Made by a program: the position numbers and the translations under genes. Of a stretch of 64,000 bases of DNA, positions 8,394 through 17,978 are shown piece by piece. Each line of letters opens with the position of its first letter. Within the stretch, counting starts at the first letter, position 1. Source of the stretch: Bacteroides stercorirosoris (GTDB lineage Bacteria > Bacteroidota > Bacteroidia > Bacteroidales > Bacteroidaceae); the NCBI RefSeq assembly GCF_900142015.1, contig NZ_FQZN01000007.1, positions 153,794 to 217,793 on the forward strand. The letters are read 5' to 3'. The notes beneath the pieces were generated by a model. The model was not told the origin of the DNA. It worked only from the letters and a program-made list of their open reading frames with translations, and did not search any database.

Positions 8394-11300
8394 ATGAAAA
8401 CACATGAAAATCGAGCCTTGTTCAGCAAAGCTGTTCTAAGGGCTACGGCCTGTCTTTTCCTTGCAGCGGGTGTCGGCATCGGTCCGACAGCAACGTTTGC
8501 GGAAACAGTGGGAGCAATGGACATCGAGGCTGTACAACAGCAGGTGGTAACAGTCACGGGTGTAGTAAAAGATAAGAGTGGCGAGCCTATTATTGGTGCC
8601 AACATTCTTGAGAAAGGAACCACTAACGGTGTGATAACCAATGTAGACGGCCAATACACACTAAAGGTGAAAGGTGCCAATTCAGTATTGTCTGTTTCTT
8701 ATATAGGCTATAAGGCACAGGAAATAACGGTAGGAAACAAGAGAAAAATAGATATTACTCTTGCCGATGATACGGAGTTGTTGGATGAAGTGGTGGTTAT
8801 CGGTTATGGTACGCAGAAGAAGGGTGATGTGACGAGTGCCATTGCCAGTGTGAAAGCTGAAGACTTCTTGGTAGGTAATTTCAATAATGCGGGTGATTTA
8901 CTGAAGGGTAAAGTAGCCGGTCTGACCATTGCTAAACCTTCGGGTGACCCTAATGTAGGTACTGAAATCAGTCTTCGTGGTATTGTCTCTGTATCGGGTA
9001 ACGCTTCTCCATTAGTACTGATTGACGGAGTTCCTGGTAGCATGAGTACCGTTCCTACTGAGAACATAGCCTCTATTGATGTACTGAAAGATGCTTCTGC
9101 TGCCGCTATTTATGGAACGCGAGGTGCAGGTGGAGTTATTCTTATCACTACCAAAACCGGCATGCGCGAACAGAAAGCAACTGCCACTTATTCTGGTTAC
9201 GTCTCATTTTCTAATTGGGTCAAGAAAGCAGATTTCATGACTCCTGATGACATTCGTGCAGGAAAAACACAATATAATGATGAAGGGTATGACACTGACT
9301 GGCTCGATGCGGTGAGTCGTACTGGTGTGACACATAATCATAGCTTTTCTATCACAGGCGGTTCTTCTACTACCTCTTATTATGGTAATGTAACTTATCG
9401 CAATCAGCAGGGGGTAATGAAGAAGTCTGGTAACGAAGACTTGAGTGTGTCGTTTGATGTGAGTCATTGGATGTTCAACAATATGTTGAAGGTAAACCTA
9501 AACATTGTGCAAGACAATTATAAGTATTTGGATAAGTATGATGCTTATGGAGTAAATAGCCTTACGCAAATTTATAGACAAGCTGTGATTCGAAATCCGA
9601 CTTCTCCAATTTGGAATGAAGACGGTACTTACAACGAACGTTCACTGTTACAATACTACAATCCTGTTTCGTTGCAGAATGAAAGTACAGGTGAAACAAA
9701 GGAAATAAATACTCGAATTACCGGAAATGTAACTTTTGAACCGATTAAAGGATGGCAAACTAACTTAATGTTGGCCAGTCACCGTTCAACAGGTAAAACC
9801 GGTTCATACAACACTAAGTATCATACTACTACCGCGATTGGTAACCTGACTGGCGAGGCAAGTCTAAGTGATAATTATGATCGTACAGATTACTTGGAAT
9901 TGACTTCTAAATATCACGCTACATTTGCAGGAAAGCACCGTTTTGAAGGTATGGTAGGTTACAGCTGGTCAAGAAATACTTATGAGAGTGCTGGTATGTG
10001 GAATGCCAATTTCCCGACAGATTACTTTGGTTACAACAATATGGGTGCCGGTGAATATCTTACTGATGGTAAGGCTTCAATGAGTAGCTCAAAGACAGAA
10101 TCGACTTTGATTGGTACATTTGCCCGTATCAGCTATGGTTTTGATAATCGTTATAACATTTTGGCTTCTGTTCGTTACGAGGGTTCTTCCAAGTTTGGTG
10201 CCAACCATAAATGGGGTGCTTTCCCTTCTGTTTCCTTGGGTTGGAATATCATGAATGAGAGTTTTCTGGAATCGACTCGTAACTGGTTGAACAATTTGAA
10301 ACTTCGTGCCGGTTATGGTGTGACTGGTGTAATTCCGGCTTATTCTTACCAATCTATTGTTCGCTATAGTTACTCCGGTGGTAATTATTACCGTGATGGG
10401 AAATGGGCTAAAGGATTGAAAGCATTATCAAATGCCAATCCTGATTTGAAATGGGAGATTGCCAAAGAACTCAATGTAGGTTTGGACTGGGGCGTATTGA
10501 ATGACCGTTTGGGTGGTTCCGTAGATTTCTATGTAAAGAATACCTCGGATATGCTTTTTGATTATGCCGTACCCAGTCCCCCTAATTTGTATACTTCTAC
10601 CCTGGCCAATGTAGGTAAGATGCGCAATTCCGGTATCGAAATTATGGTTCGTGCCATTCCTATTCAAACCAAAGATTTTGAATGGAATACTGCACTAACA
10701 ATGCAACATAATGCCAATAAGTTGGTAAGCCTTTCCAATGACCTTTATCAGACTGAGAATATTCTTTGGCAGCAAGGTGTAGGTGACCCTGTGAGCCAGT
10801 ATACCCACAAAGTGGAGGTAGGCAAGAGCTTTGGCGAAATCTGGTCACTGAAAGCAGTTGGTGTATCAGAAAAGACAGGTCTGTTCTTGATAGAAAACCC
10901 GGAAACTGGCCAGGCTGCCGAATTTTATCAGGAAATGCGTAACGACCGCGACAACTGGTACCAACGTATGGGTAATGGCATTCCCAAAATCTCTATGGGA
11001 TGGAATAATACATTCCGCTATCAGAATTTTGATTTGACTATGCAGTTTACCGGTCAGTTTGGCTATAAGATTATCAACCAGCAACGTGTGTTTTATGAAA
11101 ACAACGCCCATGCTTACAATAAGTTGAAATCGGCAGCCGATGCAATTGGCGGTATTCGCCCACTCTCTGCACAGCAGTCACAAGTAGTAACCAGTTATTA
11201 CATTGAAGATGGTGATTACTTGAAACTGACCAATATGACTTTGGGCTATACTTATGACTTTAAGAAAAGTACTTATGTAAAAAGCATACGCTTCTATGGT

Positions 11301-11447
11301 AGTATAGATAATCTTTTTACAATCACTAAGTACAAGGGGTCTGATCCGGAACTCGGCAGCAACAACTTTTGGACTGCTGGTGTAGACAGTCGTGATAAAT
11401 ATCCCACTGTACGTTCATTCACTGTAGGTTTGAACGTAACTTTCTAA
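8394..11447 (+). CDS. SusC-like TonB-dependent outer-membrane glycan transporter
   Basis: 1017 residues. A long signal sequence (ending near TATFAE) is followed by a carboxypeptidase-regulatory-like beta-sandwich at about 50-130 (VTGVVKDKSGEPIIGANI), the TonB box region (LLDEVVVIGYGTQKKG), the plug domain with the SusC signature (LIDGVPGSMSTV, IDVLKDASAAAIYGTRGAGG) and a 22-strand-type barrel ending in a terminal aromatic residue (GLNVTF). It imports oligosaccharides trapped by the SusD lid encoded next, powered by TonB. The SusD gene begins 22 bases downstream. Confidence 0.95.
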   Translation: MKTHENRALFSKAVLRATACLFLAAGVGIGPTATFAETVGAMDIEAVQQQVVTVTGVVKDKSGEPIIGANILEKGTTNGVITNVDGQYTLKVKGANSVLSVSYIGYKAQEITVGNKRKIDITLADDTELLDEVVVIGYGTQKKGDVTSAIASVKAEDFLVGNFNNAGDLLKGKVAGLTIAKPSGDPNVGTEISLRGIVSVSGNASPLVLIDGVPGSMSTVPTENIASIDVLKDASAAAIYGTRGAGGVILITTKTGMREQKATATYSGYVSFSNWVKKADFMTPDDIRAGKTQYNDEGYDTDWLDAVSRTGVTHNHSFSITGGSSTTSYYGNVTYRNQQGVMKKSGNEDLSVSFDVSHWMFNNMLKVNLNIVQDNYKYLDKYDAYGVNSLTQIYRQAVIRNPTSPIWNEDGTYNERSLLQYYNPVSLQNESTGETKEINTRITGNVTFEPIKGWQTNLMLASHRSTGKTGSYNTKYHTTTAIGNLTGEASLSDNYDRTDYLELTSKYHATFAGKHRFEGMVGYSWSRNTYESAGMWNANFPTDYFGYNNMGAGEYLTDGKASMSSSKTESTLIGTFARISYGFDNRYNILASVRYEGSSKFGANHKWGAFPSVSLGWNIMNESFLESTRNWLNNLKLRAGYGVTGVIPAYSYQSIVRYSYSGGNYYRDGKWAKGLKALSNANPDLKWEIAKELNVGLDWGVLNDRLGGSVDFYVKNTSDMLFDYAVPSPPNLYTSTLANVGKMRNSGIEIMVRAIPIQTKDFEWNTALTMQHNANKLVSLSNDLYQTENILWQQGVGDPVSQYTHKVEVGKSFGEIWSLKAVGVSEKTGLFLIENPETGQAAEFYQEMRNDRDNWYQRMGNGIPKISMGWNNTFRYQNFDLTMQFTGQFGYKIINQQRVFYENNAHAYNKLKSAADAIGGIRPLSAQQSQVVTSYYIEDGDYLKLTNMTLGYTYDFKKSTYVKSIRFYGSIDNLFTITKYKGSDPELGSNNFWTAGVDSRDKYPTVRSFTVGLNVTF

Positions 11448-11469
11448 CCTCATTAAAAGCAAAATAATT

Positions 11470-13164
11470 ATGAAATATAATACGATATTTAAGAAAGGTG
11501 CTGTCGGTATATTATTTGCCGGTTCAATTCTGTTAGGCAGTTGCACCGATTTGAGTGAAACCTTATATAGTGAACTTCCTGGTGATGGTAGCTATGAATT
11601 TACTGAAACCGAGATTGCGGCTCAATATGGTGTAATTTACGACCGTTTACGCGATATGTACGATGGCTGGGAAGGTTATATGGATATTAGCCAAGAGTGT
11701 GGTGACTTGATTATGACCCCTTACCGTACTTATGGAGGATGGGGTGCACAATATGTTTCATTGCACAAGCATGAATTCCATCCTACTATTAATCATCTTT
11801 ATCGCCCTTGGTACTCTTGTTATCAAGGTATAAACTCTTGCAATCAGTTGCTTGACGATGGAACCATCAGCAGTAACGAAAGAGCAACAGCCGAGTTGCG
11901 CACTTTCCGTGCGCTGTTCTATTATGTATTGTTCGATTTGCATCGCAATATTCCTGTAACTACTACTTTGAAACTGCCGGCCGACTATATGCCGAAACAG
12001 GAGACTCCGCAGTTTACTTTCGATTTCATAGTGAAAGAAGTAGAAGAATCGAAACCATTGCTTACTAAAGAAGTGGAAAAAGGACAGCTGAATTACTATG
12101 GTGCCTGTATGCTACTGGCAAAGATGTATCTGAACCATGATGCTTGGTTCCCCGATGCTCCTGATAATAAATACTATGGTTTGGCTATCGAACAGGTGAA
12201 TGAAGTCATCAATGATGGTGCCTATACATTGGCTGAGAATTATCGTGAGCCTTTCTCCGTAGCCGGGAGCAAGGAAAATATATTCGAACTGATGTATAGC
12301 AATAAATATGCCGGTCATGGTACGAACCACTTCTGCAAATGGTTTCCCGCCATCTGCAAGGATGTATTTGGCGTTTCGTTCGACCCTTGGAATGGAAGTG
12401 CTTGCGTACCGCAGTTTTTTGATACTTATGATGAAGATGACACCCGTAAGGCTGATACTTGGAAATGGGGCGTTCAGCGTGATCAACAAGGAAATATACT
12501 CTATGATAACGGAAAAGAGGTGAATCTTACTCCCGAAGTATGGGCTATTGAAAAGCCAGGTGCAGGTGACTATCAGGGTGCTCGTTTATGGCTCTATGAG
12601 ATTCAACCGGGTAACATTGGTACCAGTGATGACAATGTACCTTTCTTTCGTTTGACAGACGCTTACTTTATTAAGGCTGAATGTTTGCTCCGTCTGGGCG
12701 GATATAATGGTGAGACAGAGCAGGATGCTGCGGATATTGTAACGATGATTCGTCGTCGTGCATTCAAAAACAACCCTGAAAAAGCACTCCGTACTGTTGC
12801 CCAACTGAAAGGAGGCAGCGTATACGATTATGGATTGCGCGAAACGCAAGGTACGCTTGATGATGACAAGAACCTTACCAATGTTGAAGTTATTACTACT
12901 CACGAAGGTGGTGATGATATCATTCTTGGTGGTTTGCTTGATGAATTGGCTTGGGAGTTTGTGTATGAACACCACCGTCGTCAAGACCTTATTCGCTTCA
13001 AGATGACTAATGGATGCAATGTTTTCAATGGTAAGTCATGGTTCGGCAAGAGTGCTAACACTAATCCGAATGATCACCATCTTGACATCTTCCCCATCCT
13101 GCAGGATAATCTGGATGCCAATCCTAACTTAGTTCAGAACCCTGGTTATACAACCGCAAAATAA
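11470..13164 (+). CDS. SusD/RagB-like surface glycan-binding lipoprotein
   Basis: 564 residues. The lipoprotein signal ends in LLGSC, followed by acidic TDLSE, typical of surface-exposed Bacteroides lipoproteins. The helical TPR-like core of the SusD family is seen in the N-terminal half (RPWYSCYQGINSCNQLLDD, ATAELRTFRALFYYVLFD). The C-terminal half has the usual FFRLTDAYFIKAECLLRLGG helix and an AWEFVYEHHRRQDLIRF segment near the end. It forms the lid of the SusC pore encoded just upstream. Ligand unknown, but the PUL context suggests arabinose-containing oligosaccharides. Confidence 0.95.
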   Translation: MKYNTIFKKGAVGILFAGSILLGSCTDLSETLYSELPGDGSYEFTETEIAAQYGVIYDRLRDMYDGWEGYMDISQECGDLIMTPYRTYGGWGAQYVSLHKHEFHPTINHLYRPWYSCYQGINSCNQLLDDGTISSNERATAELRTFRALFYYVLFDLHRNIPVTTTLKLPADYMPKQETPQFTFDFIVKEVEESKPLLTKEVEKGQLNYYGACMLLAKMYLNHDAWFPDAPDNKYYGLAIEQVNEVINDGAYTLAENYREPFSVAGSKENIFELMYSNKYAGHGTNHFCKWFPAICKDVFGVSFDPWNGSACVPQFFDTYDEDDTRKADTWKWGVQRDQQGNILYDNGKEVNLTPEVWAIEKPGAGDYQGARLWLYEIQPGNIGTSDDNVPFFRLTDAYFIKAECLLRLGGYNGETEQDAADIVTMIRRRAFKNNPEKALRTVAQLKGGSVYDYGLRETQGTLDDDKNLTNVEVITTHEGGDDIILGGLLDELAWEFVYEHHRRQDLIRFKMTNGCNVFNGKSWFGKSANTNPNDHHLDIFPILQDNLDANPNLVQNPGYTTAK

Positions 13165-13170
13165 AGAACC

Positions 13171-14169
13171 ATGAAAAAGAAATTAATCTATATACTGATG
13201 ATTTGTGGTGCGTTGTTTATGACAACCGCTTGCAGTGAAGAATATACAGATGCTACAAGTATGCATGTGTACGGTCCAAATGAGAATCCACCCGTGAAAA
13301 CAGATGAAAAGGGAACTGTAACCAGTACCTTTGATAAAAAAGCTGGCGATCCTGTTCCTGCTACCATTAGTATCGAACAATATGAAACAATAATACAGCA
13401 ACAGCTCGGCATGACAGTAGATGAACTGATGAGTGCTATTGAGAGCGGGAAAGTGGTTGTCTGTCCCATTAATGCCTCCCGTAGTGTATGGAACAAAGCA
13501 AAAGCCAATGTAGAAGGGAAGAAATATGGCTGGTATGTTAATAAAAACGGTAATGTATGTGAAATTGATGATGTATCCTTGTATGGCATCATTGAATTCG
13601 ATGCCGCAACCAAATGCTTCAATTTTTATCCCGATGGAAATGCCGGTGGTGCAGCTTCGATAGAGTTTGGCTTTGCCCTTGATGGACCAAACTACAATAC
13701 GGCTATTCGTTTCGTTATGGCTATGACTGTATTTGATAAGAGTTTCATCATTCAGGATATAACGATTCCTGCTGGTGACTATAATGCTTATTCGTTGACA
13801 TTCGAGAGTGTAGCTGAAAATATCAATTATGTGTTTGGTATGTCTTCTGCCGAATTGGTTGCTGCTGTTTCCGATGGCGCAGTAAAACCTTATATAATGA
13901 ACCTTGAAACTAATGCATATGTTTGGGACGGCACTTCTACTGCAAATAATGGTGGTTACTGGTGTAATGCCAATAACGAAATTTGCACTTGGGGAGCAGA
14001 TGGCTTCTCTTTCTTCATCGAGCCTTGGCTAGAGGATGATCCGGCTTGCATGGCTATCGGACGTGCTCCGGGTATCGCATCGGGAACTACAATGATGGTT
14101 AAATTTGGTTTGGCTACTCCTGATAAACAAAAAGCGATGTCGTTCCTTTTGAACGCAACTTTCGAGTAA
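13171..14169 (+). CDS. DUF4859-like lipoprotein, candidate surface glycan-binding protein
   Basis: 332 residues with a lipobox (MTTACSEE). The body appears to hold two related DUF4859-like modules, residues about 60-190 and 200-332. Each has a conserved pattern in which a Gly-Gly/Gly-Trp-Tyr segment precedes an Asn/Cys-rich turn; the second reads GGYWCNANNEICTWGAD. The same motif recurs at the C-terminus of the next protein. No catalytic residues are recognised. Its place directly after SusD is the usual place for SusE/F-like surface binding proteins, so glycan or protein capture is the likely job. Starts 7 bases after SusD. Confidence 0.75.
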   Translation: MKKKLIYILMICGALFMTTACSEEYTDATSMHVYGPNENPPVKTDEKGTVTSTFDKKAGDPVPATISIEQYETIIQQQLGMTVDELMSAIESGKVVVCPINASRSVWNKAKANVEGKKYGWYVNKNGNVCEIDDVSLYGIIEFDAATKCFNFYPDGNAGGAASIEFGFALDGPNYNTAIRFVMAMTVFDKSFIIQDITIPAGDYNAYSLTFESVAENINYVFGMSSAELVAAVSDGAVKPYIMNLETNAYVWDGTSTANNGGYWCNANNEICTWGADGFSFFIEPWLEDDPACMAIGRAPGIASGTTMMVKFGLATPDKQKAMSFLLNATFE

Positions 14170-14203
14170 TACCTTATTTTTAAACTTTCTAAAACAATAT
14201 AAA

Positions 14204-16549
14204 ATGAAAAGCAATATACGACACTATTTCTACTTCGCAGCTATGTTGATGGTTGTTAGTGGAACATCGTTTCTCACTACTGCATGTGAAGATGACGATA
14301 TGTCAAAACGTGTAGCTGATTATGATCCTCGATATAAAGGTTCTATTGCAGGTATGGAGGCCGATTATGCGGTTGAAGCCGAAGACAAGAACTTGGAAAT
14401 AAACTTTAAGAGTGACATGGACTGGACGGTTGCCGTTGTGGATGCCGAAGGTAATGCCTGTTCATGGGCTAGTGTGTCACCTGCTGAAGGTAAAGCTGGT
14501 GAAGAGTTGAAGTTGACTGTGACCATGCAGGAGAACGAAGACACTGCCAATGACCGTTCTGCCACTGTTACAATCTCTACCGTAAAAGGTCAGTCGCAGG
14601 CTATTAAGTTGGTTCAAAAGTATAAGGTATTGTACCTGAAACCTGATGAAATTAAAGATTATGCCAAATACATTTGTCCCGGTGCCGGAAATCCTCACTT
14701 CGAGGAAGGTCCTGAGTATATGCTTCGTCATGACAGCTACTATTCATGGCATCGCATGAAGCAAAGTGAACACTTCTTTGTATTCTGGTCACCGGAGTTT
14801 GGAGAAGATCCAAATGCGGAAAGCGTTTCGGCTGCCATGCGCGTAGATATTGATGACCTTCTTAAGAAAGCGGAGTTATACTTCAATACCAATGTTAACA
14901 TTCTTAAGATGGCGACTTTGGGTGAAGGTAAATCTATGCTTGACGATTATAAGATGCAGATTTATCTGATTTATCAGGATGAGTGGCTTGCCACTGGTTC
15001 TGGTTATGATGACAAAATAGGTGCCCTTTGGGTAAATCCATCTACTTGTCAGCCTGTAGGGTCTACCATAGCTCATGAAATCGGTCACTCTTTCCAGTAC
15101 CAGGTTTATGCTGATAAAGTGAACAAGCAGGGGGCTCCGGCTGATTTACATCATGGATTCCGTTATGGATTTGGCCCCGATGGTGCCGGAGGTTGTGCTT
15201 TCTGGGAACAGTGTGCGCAATGGCAAGCTCAACTTGACTATCCGGAAGAAATGTTCGGCTATCATCTTGATGTTTGGAAAAAGAATTATCATCGACACTT
15301 CAACCATGAATGGATGCGTTACGCCAGTTACTGGTTGCAGCATACTTGGGTAGAGAAACATGGAATTGATGCATATGGACGTATTTGGCGTGATTCGGAA
15401 TATCCTGAAGATCCATTGCAAACTTACCAGCGTATATATTGCGGTAATAATCAGAATGTTCTTTATGCTGATCTTTATGACTATGCTTCACGTATGGTAT
15501 ACTATGACTTGAAGTTTGCCAATAATGAAAGTAAACCGGTGACTGTACCTGATTATGTGAAAGGTGATTATAGTACTGATTTATACAAGGTAGGCGACCT
15601 CAAATATCAGGTGGGTTATGCGAGTTGTCCCGGAACTACCGGTTTCAATGTTATTAAAATGAAAGTGCCTGCTGCTGGTACTACAGTTTCTACTACGGTT
15701 GGTGCTATCATTCCCGGAAGTGCTCTTGCCAAGGGAGATAAAGGCGAACAGGTAGATGGAGATGGAAAAGTTGTGGCTAAAACCACGACCTACAATACTT
15801 CGGATAACACTTCATCCGATTACCGTTATGGTTATGTAGCTATAGTAAATGGTAAACCGACCTATTCGGAAATGAGCAAAGGTGCCGAAGGTACGGCTTC
15901 ATATATAGTACCTGCAGGCACCAATGAACTCTACTTCGTGATAATGGCTGCTCCCGATGAATACAATCGTCAGTATTGGAATGATAAGGAAGAAGATGAC
16001 GAACAATGGCCTTATACTATTACTTTGAGTGGCACCGACGTGGAAAGTTATAATGATGTAGTTGAAGTGGTGCTTGATCCGAATGCTAAGCCTAAAAGCG
16101 TTGAGATGATTATTAATGTGCGCGGTACGGCTGATGCATCTTATGAATTTGCTCATTATAACATCGCTTACTACGATAATGCAGCTATTTGCCATGCTTT
16201 CTGCCTGATGCCGGAAGATTTTGCAGCCATCCAGCAACATAGTTCTGAGGGATTGGCCGAAGGAAAAATCTGTATGCGTCTGAAATTGCCTGATGGTACT
16301 TATAGTTATGAAGATAATTGTGGTGGTGAGTTAGGAGGATTCTGGTGTAATGCTGCTGGTAAACCGCAAGGATGGGGCGCAGATGCACGTACTTATACCA
16401 AACTTCACACGATCTACGATATGGAAGTCGGTTTTATGCCAGGTACGATTACTGCCGGAGAAACTTATCCTCAAATGGTTGAACTTGTCTATACCAAGGA
16501 TGGTAAAGAATACATTGCTACTCTTAAATTCAATTTTATTGTAGAATAA
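14204..16549 (+). CDS. BACON / HExxH metallopeptidase-like (DUF6055-like) / DUF4859-like surface lipoprotein
   Basis: 781 residues. The lipoprotein signal ends in LTTAC-EDDD. Residues about 50-145 form a BACON domain (MDWTVAVVD, ATVTISTVKGQSQAIKL), a Bacteroidetes beta-sandwich linker or binding module. Residues about 150-480 resemble DUF6055 and carry AHEIGHSFQ with HEIGH at 291-295, followed by FWEQCAQWQAQ, where the Glu could be the third zinc ligand. Residues about 640-781 form a DUF4859-like module with GGFWCNAAGKPQGWGAD, the motif of the preceding protein. Together this suggests a surface zinc peptidase with attachment modules. Peptidase activity is inferred from the HExxH motif only; some HExxH-like domains are inactive. 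Confidence 0.75.
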   Translation: MKSNIRHYFYFAAMLMVVSGTSFLTTACEDDDMSKRVADYDPRYKGSIAGMEADYAVEAEDKNLEINFKSDMDWTVAVVDAEGNACSWASVSPAEGKAGEELKLTVTMQENEDTANDRSATVTISTVKGQSQAIKLVQKYKVLYLKPDEIKDYAKYICPGAGNPHFEEGPEYMLRHDSYYSWHRMKQSEHFFVFWSPEFGEDPNAESVSAAMRVDIDDLLKKAELYFNTNVNILKMATLGEGKSMLDDYKMQIYLIYQDEWLATGSGYDDKIGALWVNPSTCQPVGSTIAHEIGHSFQYQVYADKVNKQGAPADLHHGFRYGFGPDGAGGCAFWEQCAQWQAQLDYPEEMFGYHLDVWKKNYHRHFNHEWMRYASYWLQHTWVEKHGIDAYGRIWRDSEYPEDPLQTYQRIYCGNNQNVLYADLYDYASRMVYYDLKFANNESKPVTVPDYVKGDYSTDLYKVGDLKYQVGYASCPGTTGFNVIKMKVPAAGTTVSTTVGAIIPGSALAKGDKGEQVDGDGKVVAKTTTYNTSDNTSSDYRYGYVAIVNGKPTYSEMSKGAEGTASYIVPAGTNELYFVIMAAPDEYNRQYWNDKEEDDEQWPYTITLSGTDVESYNDVVEVVLDPNAKPKSVEMIINVRGTADASYEFAHYNIAYYDNAAICHAFCLMPEDFAAIQQHSSEGLAEGKICMRLKLPDGTYSYEDNCGGELGGFWCNAAGKPQGWGADARTYTKLHTIYDMEVGFMPGTITAGETYPQMVELVYTKDGKEYIATLKFNFIVE

Positions 16550-16570
16550 CTATTCTCAAAATAATATTAG

Positions 16571-16602
16571 GAGCTTGTGTTTGTACCGACAGACACAGGC
16601 TC
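16571..16602 (+). terminator. Imperfect hairpin after the BACON/HExxH gene
   Basis: GAGCTTGTGTTTG at 16571-16583 pairs with CAGACACAGGCTC at 16590-16602, with two G-U pairs and a 6-base loop. The following TTAATTGT is only weakly T-rich, so this may be a partial terminator or RNA-stabilising stem between the SusCD part and the CotH part of the operon. Confidence 0.45.
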
Positions 16603-16677
16603 TTAATTGTAATATAGTAAGATAAAATGTATAGGCGGAATTACTGCTTATTTTATTTATTAATTTTAGCTGTTAAT

Positions 16678-17973
16678 ATGAACTCAATAGTTAGGAATGT
16701 ATTTTGGGGAGAGCTGATATGCTTATCCCTATTTTTAGCAAGCTGCTCCGATGATTCAGAACCTGTTTGCACTCTTCCGATATCTACTAAAGAAATGATC
16801 TATCAAGTTGCTCAACTGACCATCAACACCGAAAACGCTGCCCCTATTATGGGGAAGGATAAAAAGGATTATGTAAATTGTACCTTCATCATTGACTCTG
16901 AAATAGAAGAATGGGATTATAACGGAACAGGACGTATTCGCGGACGTGGGAATTCTACCTGGCTTTGGTATCCGAAGAAACCTTATCGCATTAAGCTGGA
17001 TAAGAAGTCGGAAATACTTGGACTGGCTACTGAAAAGGATTGGGTGCTTCTTGCCAATTACCGTGATCCGACCCACATGATGAATACCTTTACATTTATT
17101 GCAGGTGAGAAGTTAGGTTTGCCTTATACTAATCATTCTCGTTATGTGGAAGTAACATTGAACGGTGAGTACATCGGGCTCTATCAGTTGACAGAGCAAG
17201 TGGAACAAGGGAGTAGCCGCATAGCGGTGGATGACGAACAGGGTATGCTGATTTCGCTGGATGCGGACGACGGACCGGAATTGAATCCGAATGGGGGAGA
17301 CAACTTCTGGTCGACAGTTTACCGAATGCCCATTTGTGTGAAACATCCGGAAGACGCTACTGCCACACAACTGAAGGGGGTGCAGGATGACTTTGCCCGA
17401 TTAGAACAGAGCATACATGACAGCGATTATGAAACAACCGCTCGGCTGATGAATATTGCTTCGTTTATAGATTATATGATAATACAGGAACTGGTGTACA
17501 ATGTGGAGGTAGATGCTCCACGCAGCATCTATATGCATAAAGATAAAAACGGGCTTTGGACTATGGGACCACTTTGGGATTTTGATGCAGGATTTGACTT
17601 TGACTGGGGAACCATGTATACCGGACATAACTATTTCACTAGCTATCGGGAACTTGTATTGGGTACTGATCCGGTCAATCATACCGGAGGCTATCGTGTT
17701 CCGTCTTTCTTTACGGATCTTTTCAAAAATAAGCGCTTTGTGAGCGAATACAAGGCACGTTGGACGGAAATAAAGGGTGAGATTATGTCGGAATTTTGGG
17801 AAGAAACACGTCGTTTTGCCGTAGGATGTTCCGGCGCAATGAAGCGTAATGCCGAATGCTGGCCTATTGATAAAAATTATCAGACGGAGATAACCCGGAT
17901 GAAACAATGGCTTCAACAACGTACCGATTATTTAGATACTGTTATTAAAAACTATCCGTCAGGAACAAAATAA
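16678..17973 (+). CDS. CotH-kinase-family lipoprotein
   Basis: About 431 residues from the ATG at 16678, chosen because it yields a compact lipoprotein signal (SLFLASC-SDD); an in-frame ATG at 16627 would give two hydrophobic stretches. The body is a CotH-type atypical protein kinase: GRIRGRGNSTW and KKPYRIKLDKK (nucleotide-binding lysine region), an EYIGLYQLTEQV strand-helix, and LWDFDAGFDFDW (metal-binding Asp region). Spore-coat CotH phosphorylates coat proteins in Bacillus. In Bacteroides PULs the role is unknown; surface phosphorylation or a binding role are possible. It ends 5 bases before the next gene and belongs to the same operon. Confidence 0.85.
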   Translation: MNSIVRNVFWGELICLSLFLASCSDDSEPVCTLPISTKEMIYQVAQLTINTENAAPIMGKDKKDYVNCTFIIDSEIEEWDYNGTGRIRGRGNSTWLWYPKKPYRIKLDKKSEILGLATEKDWVLLANYRDPTHMMNTFTFIAGEKLGLPYTNHSRYVEVTLNGEYIGLYQLTEQVEQGSSRIAVDDEQGMLISLDADDGPELNPNGGDNFWSTVYRMPICVKHPEDATATQLKGVQDDFARLEQSIHDSDYETTARLMNIASFIDYMIIQELVYNVEVDAPRSIYMHKDKNGLWTMGPLWDFDAGFDFDWGTMYTGHNYFTSYRELVLGTDPVNHTGGYRVPSFFTDLFKNKRFVSEYKARWTEIKGEIMSEFWEETRRFAVGCSGAMKRNAECWPIDKNYQTEITRMKQWLQQRTDYLDTVIKNYPSGTK

Positions 17974-17978
17974 AGATT

